The notes: a model not told the origin generated them from the letters alone. 64,000 nt of DNA from Acidobacteriota bacterium (GCA_025352795.1 JANXSF010000102.1:124001-188000), one strand, 5' to 3'; positions 25,693-35,810 are shown, counted from the first letter of the stretch. Program-made: numbers and translations.

Positions 25693-26790
25693 ATGGCAAA
25701 CTGGACACGACGCGACGTTTCACGTGACATTTCTTTGGGACTATTGGCAAGCAGCCTGTGGGCCGCCACGCCTCCACAATTTGTCAAACTCCCCAAGAAG
25801 GTGCGCCTTGTTTTATTGGGTACTTTGGGACATGTAGGTGAAGTATTAAAACCTTTGCCGCAGCTTCCTGAAATTGAAGTGGTGGCATATTGTGAATCTG
25901 ATTCTGTGGAATTGAAGAAGATCCTGAAGAATACAGCATTGACGAAAGCCCACGCTTATACGGACTATCGCAAAATGCTCGACGCGGAGAAGCCCGATAT
26001 TGTGGCCGTCTGCACGTCCAACGGAGATCGCGCGGAAGCTATCCTGGCTTGCTGCGAACGTAAATTACCCTTCATTGCAGAAAAGCCATTTGCTACTTCG
26101 TTGATTGAATATTTAAAAGTGGAAAAGAAAATTGTGGATGCCGGAATTCAGCCTGGAATCCTTCTGCCACTGCGGTTCGATCCACCATACCTGGCCATCC
26201 ATAAAATTGTGCAGAGCGGAGCTATTGGCGAAGTAGCGCAGATCAGCTCACAGAAATCGTACAAGGCCGGGGAGCGCCCTGCGTGGATGCAGAATTACAA
26301 AACTTATGGCGGTACCATCCCCTGGATTGGGATTCACATGATCGACCTGATGCGTTTCACAAGTGGTCGTGAGTTTACGGAAGTTGCATCGTACCAAGCT
26401 CAAGTGGGCGCGCCCGCTTCCATCGGACAAATGGAAAACACTACGGGTTCCATTTTCCGCATGGACAACGGCGGCATTGCATCGCTCCACATGGATTACT
26501 ATCGGCCCGATTCCGCACCGACGCATGGGGATGACCGCATAAGATTGGCAGGGCCTAAGGGAATCGTGGAATATTTGGAAGCTACTGGCGTGACGCTTTT
26601 GGTGGAGGGGCGGAATCAGGAACGGGTGACCGATTTGCCTCGTCAGCAACAGGTGTTTTTGGATTATTTGGATGCTCTCTACAATGGCAAAAAGCCCTTG
26701 ATATCGCGGGATGACATGTTCCGGTCGAATCGTGCGACGTTAGCCGCGCATCAGGCGGCGGTAGAGAAACGGTTTGTGGCCATTCCCTAA
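25693..26790 (+). CDS. Gfo/Idh/MocA oxidoreductase with Tat-like signal
   Basis: This 365-residue oxidoreductase opens with WTRRDVSRDISLGLLASSLWA, a twin-arginine-like signal, so it may act in the periplasm. Next come a Rossmann-like domain (VRLVLLGTLGHVGEVLKPL, variant GxxGxxG) and the FIAEKPFATSLIEYLK motif with the catalytic lysine. The C-terminal domain contains the IPWIGIHMIDLMRF histidine segment. Exported Gfo/Idh enzymes are frequent in Acidobacteria and Planctomycetes. It is divergent from the MFS gene and ends 51 bases before tRNA-Thr. Confidence 0.87.
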   Translation: MANWTRRDVSRDISLGLLASSLWAATPPQFVKLPKKVRLVLLGTLGHVGEVLKPLPQLPEIEVVAYCESDSVELKKILKNTALTKAHAYTDYRKMLDAEKPDIVAVCTSNGDRAEAILACCERKLPFIAEKPFATSLIEYLKVEKKIVDAGIQPGILLPLRFDPPYLAIHKIVQSGAIGEVAQISSQKSYKAGERPAWMQNYKTYGGTIPWIGIHMIDLMRFTSGREFTEVASYQAQVGAPASIGQMENTTGSIFRMDNGGIASLHMDYYRPDSAPTHGDDRIRLAGPKGIVEYLEATGVTLLVEGRNQERVTDLPRQQQVFLDYLDALYNGKKPLISRDDMFRSNRATLAAHQAAVEKRFVAIP

Positions 26791-26841
26791 GGTGATTTTT
26801 CACTAGGCAAAACTGATCCAAATTCGATAAACTATAAGTAA

Positions 26842-26917
<76 letters not shown>

Positions 26918-26928
26918 GATTTTTACGA

Positions 26929-26957
26929 ACCCTCAGCTCACAAAGCTGAGGGTTTTT
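26929..26957 (+). terminator. Rho-independent terminator overlapping the fabD 3' end
   Basis: AACCCTCAGCT (26929-26939) pairs with AGCTGAGGGTT (26944-26954) across a five-base loop, and T residues follow to 26957. It ends the tRNA-Thr transcript. The same bases include the last codons and the stop of the convergent fabD gene, whose final residues are written through the stem. In the reverse direction the trailing T-run is poor. Confidence 0.85.
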
Positions 26958-27862
26958 ACGTCATCGGCTTCCCCGAACTTCAGAGCCTTCTGGTTCCCAT
27001 CAATATTTCTAAGTAGCCCGCCCAAAACGCCGCCTGGGCCCACTTCAATCCAATGCACCGCACCTTCAGCGATTAACAGGCGAATGGATTCTGTCCAGCG
27101 GACCGGATTCGGAACCTGTTCGTATAACCCTTGGCGGGCTTCTGATCCAGTATGAATCAAGCGCGCTTGCCAATTGTTGACCAACGGTATTGTGAGATCG
27201 GCAAAAGTGGTTGCGTTGAGATCGGCCTCCAATAATTTTTGAGCAGGCATCATCAACGGGCAATGAAAGGGGGCGCTGACGGGAAGTGAAATTGCCCGCT
27301 TGGCACCGGCTGTCTTGGCCAATTCCATTGCTCGACCTACGGCTGCGGCATGACCGGCGATGACGATTTGATCTGGAGAATTAAGGTTCGCCGCAGTGAC
27401 TACTTCCCCTTGCGCTGCTGCTTGCAGCACTTCATCTAACTTTCCTTCAGGCAGTTTCAAGAGCGCCGCCATTGCCCCCACACCAACAGGGACGGCTTGT
27501 TGCATGTAGCGGCCACGCTTACGCACCAGCAGCAGAGCGTCTGCAAATGTCAACGACCCGGCGGCGACTAGCGCGGAATATTCTCCCAGGCTGTGACCTG
27601 CTACAAAATCTGCGGTGTGTCCCATTTCCTTCAACACGGCAAGAGCGGCAACCGATGCGGCCACTAAAGCGGGCTGTGTATTTTCGGTAAGTCGCAACTG
27701 GTCTTCAGGTCCGTCAAAACAAAGCTGCGAAAGCGCGAACCCCAAAACTTCATCGGCTTGCTCAAATACAGCTTTGGCGGAGGGGAACTGTTCAGCAAGC
27801 GATTTGCCCATGCCGACATATTGGGACCCTTGACCTGGAAATAGAAAAACGCATTTCAACAT
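26933..27862 (-). CDS. fabD: Malonyl-CoA:ACP transacylase
   Basis: FabD moves malonate from CoA to acyl carrier protein for fatty-acid synthesis. The 309 residues show the FPGQGSQYVGMG start, the nucleophile elbow GHSLGEYSALVAAG with its catalytic serine, and a PFHCPLM segment carrying the second catalytic histidine. A GPGGVLGGLLRN loop lies near the end. The gene stands alone: no fabH, fabG or acpP is adjacent. It is convergent with tRNA-Thr and divergent from the gene at 27911. Confidence 0.95.
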   Translation of the reverse strand: MLKCVFLFPGQGSQYVGMGKSLAEQFPSAKAVFEQADEVLGFALSQLCFDGPEDQLRLTENTQPALVAASVAALAVLKEMGHTADFVAGHSLGEYSALVAAGSLTFADALLLVRKRGRYMQQAVPVGVGAMAALLKLPEGKLDEVLQAAAQGEVVTAANLNSPDQIVIAGHAAAVGRAMELAKTAGAKRAISLPVSAPFHCPLMMPAQKLLEADLNATTFADLTIPLVNNWQARLIHTGSEARQGLYEQVPNPVRWTESIRLLIAEGAVHWIEVGPGGVLGGLLRNIDGNQKALKFGEADDVKTLSFVS

Positions 27863-27910
27863 GAACCTATTAGTGTAACCACCTTCCGGTGATTGCTAGA
27901 ATAGAAATCA

Positions 27911-28414
27911 ATGCAAATGCTCGACGCGGGCAAACACAAAATGGTTTTGCTTGAGCTGGATCTGGAAGAAATCCAGGCGATGCTTGAACAACTGGGTTTC
28001 CATTACAAAATTGAAGAACGAAAACGTCATGTCCAACTGGAACTGATGGCCATAGAGCGGGATTCTCCGTTGTTGCTGTTTGACGCCTCTGATCCGGGGA
28101 ACCTTGGCTGGTTCTCCCGTTGTCAGTTTTACGTGGACGGAATTTCCGGCAGTGTGCTGCAAACTCCTATTGCGGTGGCCAATATTCGGGACATCAGTGG
28201 CTACCTGATTCCCAATGCCGTGAAAGTGCAGATCACCAAAGAATTGCCATCGGAATTTAAGTTGCCCGGCAAGCAGCCATTGTCAGAAGACTTAGTCTAC
28301 AAACTTCTTGCCAACTTTCTTACTGCGCTATTGAGTGTTGGGGTAGCGGTTTGCGGTCCGGGTCCAGTTAAGCCGTTGGCGGGTCGTACAGACGCGGTGG
28401 GTAGTCGCAGTTGA
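27911..28414 (+). CDS. Unknown soluble protein
   Basis: This 167-residue protein has no signal peptide. It begins with an amphipathic LELDLEEIQAMLEQLGF helix, then a basic segment (KIEERKRHVQLELMA), a strand-rich middle with DASDPGNLGWF, and a hydrophobic LLANFLTALLSVGVAVCG near the C-terminus. I do not recognise the family. An ATG at 27941 is an alternative start. It ends two bases before the glycosyltransferase start, so both are on one transcript. Confidence 0.58.
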   Translation: MQMLDAGKHKMVLLELDLEEIQAMLEQLGFHYKIEERKRHVQLELMAIERDSPLLLFDASDPGNLGWFSRCQFYVDGISGSVLQTPIAVANIRDISGYLIPNAVKVQITKELPSEFKLPGKQPLSEDLVYKLLANFLTALLSVGVAVCGPGPVKPLAGRTDAVGSRS

Positions 28415-28415
28415 G

Positions 28416-29093
28416 GTGCGCAAGACCGTCACAGTCATCGTCCCTGTCCTGAACGAAGAGTCCACTATTGAGAAGCTGCTAACCCAGGCATGGGTGAAGG
28501 AGGCTGACCAAGTGATCGTTGTGGATGGCGGATCTTCTGACAACACTCTACACTTGGCCCAGCAATTTGCTTCAACAATTACCAGCCCAGCGGGGCGTGG
28601 TCCTCAAATGAATGCTGGCGCCGCTATGGCCACCAGCGACATTCTGCTTTTCCTTCATGCCGATGTGCAACTGGGCCCGCAAGCAATGGATGCGATTCGC
28701 GATTCAACCAGCAAGCCCGATGTTGTGGGCGGATGCTTGGACGTTGTTTTCGATGGGGACGATTGGGTGTCTGAACTGTTTACTTTTGGTTACCACTATC
28801 GGCGGCATCTACGGATTATCTATGGCGATTCCGGGATATTCTGTCGGCGCGAAGTGTTTCAACAGATGGGCGGCTATCGGGACATTGCCATTATGGAAGA
28901 TTACGAATTTGCCCGTCGATTGTGGAAGTTGGGGAAAATGGCTTTGCTGAATGAGCCGGTGATTGTTTCAGATCGGCGATGGCGAAAGGCAGGGTTGGTG
29001 CGCACTTGGATGGTTTGGACTTTGATTCAAACGCTCTTTTCATTAGGGTATCCAGCGGAAAAACTGGGACGCTTTTATAGCGTGATTCGGTGA
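28416..29093 (+). CDS. Family 2 glycosyltransferase (TIGR04283-like)
   Basis: This 225-residue GT-A enzyme starts with VTVIVPVLNEESTIEKLL and VVDGGSSDNT, then has the metal-binding FLHADVQL (DxD-like HAD) and an acceptor-side SGIFCRREVFQQMGGY with an IMEDYEFARRL base motif. The SPAGRGPQMNAGA segment is typical of the TIGR04283 group, linked in some genomes to arsenosugar synthesis. No arsenic genes are nearby, so the sugar donor and acceptor are unknown. The start is a GTG at 28416. Confidence 0.88.
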   Translation: MRKTVTVIVPVLNEESTIEKLLTQAWVKEADQVIVVDGGSSDNTLHLAQQFASTITSPAGRGPQMNAGAAMATSDILLFLHADVQLGPQAMDAIRDSTSKPDVVGGCLDVVFDGDDWVSELFTFGYHYRRHLRIIYGDSGIFCRREVFQQMGGYRDIAIMEDYEFARRLWKLGKMALLNEPVIVSDRRWRKAGLVRTWMVWTLIQTLFSLGYPAEKLGRFYSVIR

Positions 29094-29141
29094 GGGAAGG
29101 CGAATTCAGCCTAGAATCTCAAACTTTTGTTGGGATAATTG

Positions 29142-29209
29142 TTGTTATCAGCGTGCATCCGCGTCCATCAGGTGCGCCAGACAAAGCCTGATGGACGCTG
29201 ATAACACAA
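29142..29209. repeat. Bipartite intergenic inverted repeat
   Basis: GCGTCCATCAGG (29161-29172) pairs perfectly with CCTGATGGACGC (29188-29199) around a 14-base loop. Outside, GTTATCA (29144-29150) pairs with TGATAAC (29200-29206), with ten unpaired bases on the left arm. It occupies the intergenic space between the convergent glycosyltransferase and metY. It resembles the GTCCATC/GATGGAC repeats that recur in intergenic DNA of several environmental phyla (from memory). It may serve as a transcription end. Confidence 0.75.
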
Positions 29210-29297
29210 TTGCTAAGTGGCTTAATTGAAACCGCCTGCCCCACCCAATGTGAACCTAATCTCCAATGTGCGGCAGACTTTTTCCTGCAATGGGACA

Positions 29298-29372
29298 CTT
29301 CAAGTGTTGGAGAGAAGCGTGTCAGGTCTTCGAAAAACCGCTCCCTCGCGGTCACGGCTCGGTAGGATCAGT
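29298..29372. repeat. Dispersed intergenic repeat, copy 1
   Basis: About 75 bases are nearly identical to those at 35698-35770. The shared core starts CTTCAAGTGT, runs through GTCAGG or ATCAGG and AAAAACCGCTCCCT, and ends GCGGTCACGGCTCGGTAG-ATCAGT. Here the second arm, which would make a hairpin, is absent or decayed; the region goes on as GTGCGGCACAGAGCTGCGA. With the hairpin at 29142 it fills most of the 299-base gap between 29094 and 29392, where I see no gene. Confidence 0.8.
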
Positions 29373-29392
29373 GCGGCACAGAGCTGCGATTG

Positions 29393-30685
<1,293 letters not shown>

Positions 30686-31708
30686 CTATTTTAACCAATC
30701 TTCAAGATGCGCGCTGACAAAGGTGTCATCGTTCAGGTGCGGGTAGGCTTTGTAGACACGATCAATTTCCGCGGCTTGACCCACAGAAAGCCCTTCATGA
30801 GGATCAAGGCACCAGATTCCTTCCAGCAATCCTTGACGCCGCAGCACTTCATGAATGCCCGCAATACAACCGCGAAACTGATTGGCCGCGTCGAAAAAGG
30901 CAGCATTGGAATCTGTGATTTCAGCAGCTAAAGTCAGCACATTGGGATGCAAAGTGGTCAGTTTTTGCAGTGTTCCCAGCAGATCAACAGCGGATTTGGT
31001 CCACACCGCCCAATGGCCCAGCAACCCTCCACGAATGCGATATATTTTGTCCTCAAATTGAAACGGAGTCAACAGGTCCACCACAATGGAATCGTCATTG
31101 CCTGTGTACAAGGCAATGTCATCCCCACGGCCGGAATCAGCAAGTCCGCGAATGACATCCAACGTTTGGTAGCGATTGAATGGAGCAATTTTAATTGCCA
31201 CAACATTTTCTATCTGGCAAAATCGGCGCCAAAATTCGTAGCCCAGGATTCGACCACCCACTGCTGGCTGCAGATAAAATCCGATCACTGGAAGGATGCG
31301 GGCGATTTCTTCGGTGTGTTCCACCAACTTGCGTACGTTGGCATTGGGCAGCGCCGCTAAGCTGAGGAGCACCGCGTTGTAACCAAGGTCGCGGGCAATC
31401 TGCGCTTCACGAATGGCCTGCATGGTCATGCCACTAACACCTGCAATGCCCATCACATTTTTGCCGGTCATTTCCTCCATTGCCAGTTGCAACACTGGTC
31501 GATACAATCCTGCTTCGCGAATGGAAAACTGAGTGGTATGCACCCCGACGGCAATTCCACCAACGCCTGCGGCAAGGTAGTAACGCGTTAAAGCTCGTTG
31601 ATGACGCTCATCCAATTTCCGCTCAGCGTTGAGTGCCAGAGGATGTGCCGGGATCACGCAACCGGTCATCAGCTTTTGATTCAGATCCACTGGCTTAAAA
31701 CTCTCCAT
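30686..31708 (-). CDS. Dihydrodipicolinate-synthase-family aldolase/lyase
   Basis: This 340-residue TIM-barrel protein belongs to the class I DHDPS/NAL superfamily. The Schiff-base lysine is in NVVAIKIAPFNRYQ, and an early GCVIPAHPLALNAERKLD and GIAVGVHTTQF replace the usual GTPF and GTTGE motifs. It is longer than true DapA (about 290 residues), so lysine synthesis is unlikely; a keto-sugar-acid aldolase or dehydratase is more plausible. I start at the ATG at 31708, which overlaps the epimerase gene by 14 bases; the longer frame to 31780 would run far into it. Confidence 0.84.
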   Translation of the reverse strand: MESFKPVDLNQKLMTGCVIPAHPLALNAERKLDERHQRALTRYYLAAGVGGIAVGVHTTQFSIREAGLYRPVLQLAMEEMTGKNVMGIAGVSGMTMQAIREAQIARDLGYNAVLLSLAALPNANVRKLVEHTEEIARILPVIGFYLQPAVGGRILGYEFWRRFCQIENVVAIKIAPFNRYQTLDVIRGLADSGRGDDIALYTGNDDSIVVDLLTPFQFEDKIYRIRGGLLGHWAVWTKSAVDLLGTLQKLTTLHPNVLTLAAEITDSNAAFFDAANQFRGCIAGIHEVLRRQGLLEGIWCLDPHEGLSVGQAAEIDRVYKAYPHLNDDTFVSAHLEDWLK

Positions 31709-32696
31709 TGGTGGTTTGAAAACCAGTTGGTTTGTTGTGCGTCTGGCCGCCCATGCCAATCCATCGGGCGATCCATTCAATCATTTCATCAGGGGTCACC
31801 GAAGGGTAACCAAACAGCCGATGACAGCGGCTGGCATCGTTCAACAAAGCGGTTGGCCCTTCAATCCCGGTGAACTGCGGTTTCACACCATAGTGTTCCC
31901 CAAATCGATTGGCAATGGCCCGCACGGAAAGTGTTTCAGGTCCGGCAAGGTTCAACACAGTGGACGGCGAACTGGCAAAAGGAAACGCACGCAAGGCTAC
32001 GGAATTGGCGTCCCCCTGCCAAATGACGTTTACTACGCCCATGGAAACATCAACCAGCTTTCGTTCAAACACCTTCAATCCGATATCCAGCAGAACGCCA
32101 TAACGTAGATCAATGGCATAGTTCAGCCGCAACATAGCAACGCGCACGCCGTGAGTTCGTGAAAAATATTCGAACATGCGCTCCCGTCCGCGGCTTGTTT
32201 GGGCATACTCACCCAACGGATCCATACGCGTTTCTTCACGAGCCCCACCTTCACCTAACGGCATAAACGGGTAAACATTGCCGCTTGAAAATGCCACAAT
32301 GCGCGACGTGCTGAACCGTTCTGCAATCAACGCAGGCAAGTAAACATTCATTGCCCAGGTGAGCGCTGGATCTGTGGAGGAACCAAATTTTCGCCCACTC
32401 ATGAATAATACATTCGCTACGTCGGGAAGGCCTGCCAACTGTTTACGATCCAATAAATCTGCTGACAGAACTTCAACTCCGGCTGCTTCCAGGCGATGCT
32501 TTGCATCCGTATCTGTCCAGCGCGAAACGGCAATGGTGCGCTTGCCTGCACGGGCTGCTCGCATGGCCAAGGTGGGGCCCATCTTGCCGCCTGCGCCTAG
32601 TATAAGAAGATCGCCGTCCAGTGCCTGCATGGCTGAAAGGTCCTGTTCACTGGGCTTGGAAAGCATTTCCTCCAACTGCTGCACGGAGCCAATCAT
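31695..32696 (-). CDS. NAD(P)-dependent epimerase/dehydratase (extended SDR)
   Basis: This 333-residue protein has a GAGGKMGPTLAMRAARAG nucleotide-binding turn around residue 35, then a FSSGNVYPF motif and a later LNLAGPETLS segment, as in sugar-nucleotide or sugar-acid epimerases. The catalytic YxxxK is less clear (EYAQTSRGRE occupies the position), so activity may differ. An N-terminal extension of about 28 residues precedes the fold. It overlaps the PF04008 gene by four bases and the DHDPS-like gene by 14, so the three are coupled. Confidence 0.82.
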   Translation of the reverse strand: MIGSVQQLEEMLSKPSEQDLSAMQALDGDLLILGAGGKMGPTLAMRAARAGKRTIAVSRWTDTDAKHRLEAAGVEVLSADLLDRKQLAGLPDVANVLFMSGRKFGSSTDPALTWAMNVYLPALIAERFSTSRIVAFSSGNVYPFMPLGEGGAREETRMDPLGEYAQTSRGRERMFEYFSRTHGVRVAMLRLNYAIDLRYGVLLDIGLKVFERKLVDVSMGVVNVIWQGDANSVALRAFPFASSPSTVLNLAGPETLSVRAIANRFGEHYGVKPQFTGIEGPTALLNDASRCHRLFGYPSVTPDEMIEWIARWIGMGGQTHNKPTGFQTTNGEF

Positions 32697-33193
32697 CGCT
32701 TGTACCCAATTTTCCGCAGAAACTCATGGCGGGCATCCTGGTCATCTGGCGTCTCAACACCTTTCGAGGAATATCCGTCAATCACGCCGATGACGCCTCT
32801 ACCTTGTTCCGATTCCACTACGATCACTTGCACGGGGTTGGCCGTGGCACAGAAGATATTGGCCACCTCAGGCACATCTTTAATGCGTCCCAGAACGTTG
32901 ATGGGGAAACCGTCTTTCAGCAGGACCACGAAAGTGTGGCCCGCCCCAATGGCAGTTGCATTGCGCACGGTGGCAGCCATCAACTTTGCATCGTTGCCGT
33001 CAAAGCGCGTTAGGCAAGGGCCCGACGCTTCGTTAAAAGCCACCCCGAATTTCATTTGCGGCCCGGCGTTGACAATCGCTTCGTAAATGTCTTCCACGGT
33101 CTTAATGAAATGACTTTGACCAACAATGATGTTGGCCCCCTCAGGGATTTCCAGGCTGACAAGTTTCAAGTCCATGGATCGATTATGGCTCAT
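32693..33193 (-). CDS. PF04008 protein (adenosine-specific kinase-like)
   Basis: This 166-residue protein closely follows the Adenosine_kin family, first described from archaeal structures. Markers are LVSLEIPEGANIIVGQSHFIKTVEDIYEA, KFGVAFNEASGPCLTRFDGND, a GAGHTFVVLLKDGFPINVL segment and RGVIGVIDGYSSKG. The true reaction is poorly established. The ATG at 33193 has an AGGA upstream; an ATG at 33175 is also possible. It leads a minus-strand operon and is divergent from the ROK gene by 17 bases. Confidence 0.88.
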   Translation of the reverse strand: MSHNRSMDLKLVSLEIPEGANIIVGQSHFIKTVEDIYEAIVNAGPQMKFGVAFNEASGPCLTRFDGNDAKLMAATVRNATAIGAGHTFVVLLKDGFPINVLGRIKDVPEVANIFCATANPVQVIVVESEQGRGVIGVIDGYSSKGVETPDDQDARHEFLRKIGYKR

Positions 33194-33210
33194 GCTATGA
33201 TCCTAAGCGA

Positions 33211-34134
33211 ATGCTCGAATATTCGATTGGTGTGGACCTTGGCGGTACAAATTTACGCGCCGCAGCAGTGGACCGGGATGGAAAGATACTGGAAAAGCAC
33301 GCCCAGTCTACCGATATGACGCGGGGTCGTGATGAAGTGATTGCTGACATTGTCAGCGGCATCAATACGGTTCGGCAAAAGATTGGGTCGTCCAGCAAAT
33401 TGGCCGGTGTAGGAATTGGTGTTCCTGGTTTCATTTTGATTGAAAAAGGATTTGTCACAAATTCTAACAATCTTCCGGTGCTTGAAAACTTTCCTTTGCG
33501 CGACGAAATTGAACGTCTGTTGGGCGCGCCAATCATTTTGGAAAATGACGCCAACGCCGCCGCACTTGGAGAAAAGTGGATGGGTGCCGGTAAACAGGTG
33601 GACGACCTGGTTCTGCTGACATTGGGAACAGGAATTGGCGGCGGTATTATTTGCGGGGGCAGGGTCCTGCACGGCGCTGTGGGTATGGCAGCGGAATTAG
33701 GACACATCACGATTGACCCCAATGGCAACCCTTGCGGGTGTGGCAATTTCGGGTGCCTGGAAAAAATAGCTTCGGCCACAGCGGTGGAAGCGATGGCCGA
33801 TATGATGAGCCTTGGTGATCACCTGAACAGCGTGCAGGTTTACGAATTGGCTCTGGATGGCAACGAAAAAGCCAGAATGATTTTTCATCAAATGGGTTGG
33901 GCACTGGGAGTTGGGCTGGCCAATTTGATCAATATTTTTAACTACCCGCTGTATCTGTTGAGTGGTGGAATGCTGCCTGCCTGGGAAATGTTTGCGCCGA
34001 CCATGATGGAAGAAATCCGCAAACGTAGCTTTACCTTTCGCAGCACGCCGACCCGTGTGGAACAGGCAACACTAGGCAATCAGGCAGGCTTGATTGGCGC
34101 CGCCTACCTGCCCTATCTCGCGCAAAAACTGTAA
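33211..34134 (+). CDS. ROK-family sugar kinase (glucokinase-like)
   Basis: This 307-residue kinase starts YSIGVDLGGTNLRAAAVDRDG (phosphate loop), has LENDANAAALGE with the catalytic aspartate, and carries the ROK zinc motif CGCGNFGCLE after an ELGHITI segment. It lacks an N-terminal HTH, so it is an enzyme and not a repressor. Glucose or another hexose is the likely substrate. It is 21 bases upstream of the xylulokinase gene and shares its divergent promoter with the PF04008 operon. Confidence 0.92.
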   Translation: MLEYSIGVDLGGTNLRAAAVDRDGKILEKHAQSTDMTRGRDEVIADIVSGINTVRQKIGSSSKLAGVGIGVPGFILIEKGFVTNSNNLPVLENFPLRDEIERLLGAPIILENDANAAALGEKWMGAGKQVDDLVLLTLGTGIGGGIICGGRVLHGAVGMAAELGHITIDPNGNPCGCGNFGCLEKIASATAVEAMADMMSLGDHLNSVQVYELALDGNEKARMIFHQMGWALGVGLANLINIFNYPLYLLSGGMLPAWEMFAPTMMEEIRKRSFTFRSTPTRVEQATLGNQAGLIGAAYLPYLAQKL

Positions 34135-34155
34135 CTTTACGGGGAATCTGGACAC

Positions 34156-35643
34156 ATGGCATATTGGCTTGGAATTGACATTGGCACCGGCGGGAGCCGC
34201 GCGCTATTGATTGATGGAAAGGGGCACATTGTCGGGGCTGTTACTGCACCTCATGACGAAATGAAAATGGAACGTCCGCTGTGGGCGGAACAGGATCCTG
34301 ACAACTGGTGGGTGGCAGCGCAACAGGCTATCAAGGGCGTTCTACAACTGACTGGAGTGAGTGGTGCCGAAATAAAAGGCATTGGACTTTCCGGACAGAT
34401 GCATGGACTGGTTCTTTTGGATAAGGACGGCAAAGTGATTCGCCCTTCGTTGATCTGGTGCGATCAACGCAGCCAGGCGCAGGTGGATTGGATCAACATG
34501 AAAGCCACGGCGGAAGCTGTTTTGCGATGCACTGCAAATCCTGTACTCACTGGTTTTACGTTACCCAAACTTTTATGGGTGCGCGACAACGAACCAGCGA
34601 ATTATGAACGCGGCTGTATGATGCTGTTGCCCAAGGATTATATTCGTTACAAACTTACTGGTGAGTATGCAACGGAAGTTTCCGACGCATCAGGGACTGC
34701 ATTATTCGACGTTGTGAAACGCCGCTGGTCAACCGATTTAGCCAGTATGGTGGGCGTGGATAAAGCGATGCTGCCGGAATGTTTTGAATCCAGCCAGATT
34801 ACTGGAATCATCAACGGTGAAGCAGCAGCGGCAACTGGTTTGAAGGTCGGCACACCTATTGTTGGCGGCGGTGGCGATCAGGCGGCCAGCGCGGTAGGAA
34901 ATGGAATTGTTAAATCTGGAATCGTATCCTGTACGATTGGGACATCGGGCGTAGTCTTCGGACACATGGATCAACCCGCCTACGATCCGGCTGGGCGAGT
35001 GCACACGTTTTGTCATGCAGTTCCAGGTAAGTGGCATGTGATGGGAGTTACGCAGGGTGCGGGTTTAAGCCTGCAGTGGTTGAGAAATCAACTGATGCCT
35101 GGTGTCGAATACGATGCGCTGACAGCCGAAGCATCCACTGCCCCGGCGGGTTCAATGGGGTTGTACTGGCTGCCTTATCTGATGGGGGAACGCACCCCTC
35201 ATTTGGATTCCACGGCTCGTGCGGCTTGGGTTGGGTTAACTGCTAAGCATACCCGCGCCGAAATGATTCGATCAGTTCTTGAAGGTGTAGCGTTCTCTCA
35301 AATGGATTGTTTAGAGATCATTGAAGGGTTAGCGACAGTTGTGGAAAATGTGCGCCTGTCAGGTGGCGGGGCGAAGAGTGCATTCTGGCGTCAGATGTTT
35401 GCTGATGTTTTCAAGAAACAGGTAGTGACGTTGGAAACCCAGGAAGGGTCGGCCTACGGGGCAGCTTTGCTTGCGGCCGTGGGGACTGGGGAATTCGGAA
35501 GTGTGCCGGAAGCGTGCGAGGCGACGATCAGCGAGGTCAGCACCACATTGCCGGTTCCTGAAACAGCGCAGCGTTACAAGCAGGCGCATCGTATTTACCA
35601 GGCGATCTATCCGGCGCTGAAGCCCATTTACAAATTATTGTGA
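34156..35643 (+). CDS. xylB: Xylulokinase (FGGY family)
   Basis: This 495-residue FGGY kinase probably phosphorylates D-xylulose to xylulose 5-phosphate. Motifs are GIDIGTGGSRALLID at the N-terminus, SGQMHGLVLLD, GGGGDQAASAVGNG in the middle and a LSGGGAKSAFWRQMFADV adenosine motif. The length and MHGLV segment fit XylB more than glycerol kinase or gluconokinase. It follows the ROK kinase gene, and no xylose isomerase is nearby. A hairpin repeat at 35735-35802 may end the transcript. Confidence 0.9.
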   Translation: MAYWLGIDIGTGGSRALLIDGKGHIVGAVTAPHDEMKMERPLWAEQDPDNWWVAAQQAIKGVLQLTGVSGAEIKGIGLSGQMHGLVLLDKDGKVIRPSLIWCDQRSQAQVDWINMKATAEAVLRCTANPVLTGFTLPKLLWVRDNEPANYERGCMMLLPKDYIRYKLTGEYATEVSDASGTALFDVVKRRWSTDLASMVGVDKAMLPECFESSQITGIINGEAAAATGLKVGTPIVGGGGDQAASAVGNGIVKSGIVSCTIGTSGVVFGHMDQPAYDPAGRVHTFCHAVPGKWHVMGVTQGAGLSLQWLRNQLMPGVEYDALTAEASTAPAGSMGLYWLPYLMGERTPHLDSTARAAWVGLTAKHTRAEMIRSVLEGVAFSQMDCLEIIEGLATVVENVRLSGGGAKSAFWRQMFADVFKKQVVTLETQEGSAYGAALLAAVGTGEFGSVPEACEATISEVSTTLPVPETAQRYKQAHRIYQAIYPALKPIYKLL

Positions 35644-35697
35644 TGCGTTGGGGGACGTTTATGCGTAATGCCTTATAGTTTTCCTGGAATCGGATAG

Positions 35698-35810
35698 CTT
35701 CAAGTGTGAAGCGAAGCTATCAGGCTTTTGAAAAACCGCTCCCTTGCGGTCACGGCTCGGTAGAATCAGTCCGTTACGGTGCCGTGACCGCGAGGGAGCG
35801 GTCTTTTAAC
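35698..35810. repeat. Dispersed intergenic repeat, copy 2, with long hairpin
   Basis: Bases 35698-35770 repeat those at 29298-29372. Here an inverted second arm is also present: ACCGCTCCCTTGCGGTCACG and two further bases (35735-35756) pair with the 22 bases at 35781-35802, broken only by one T-G wobble, around a 24-base loop. TTTT follows at 35804-35807, so it can act as a terminator for the kinase operon. The remaining gap to 35896 has no gene I can support. Confidence 0.85.

Noticed and set aside
29119-29355. 78-codon minus-strand open frame between the glycosyltransferase gene and metY
   Set aside because: It runs through the hairpin and the dispersed repeat, so it is a translated repeat and not a gene.
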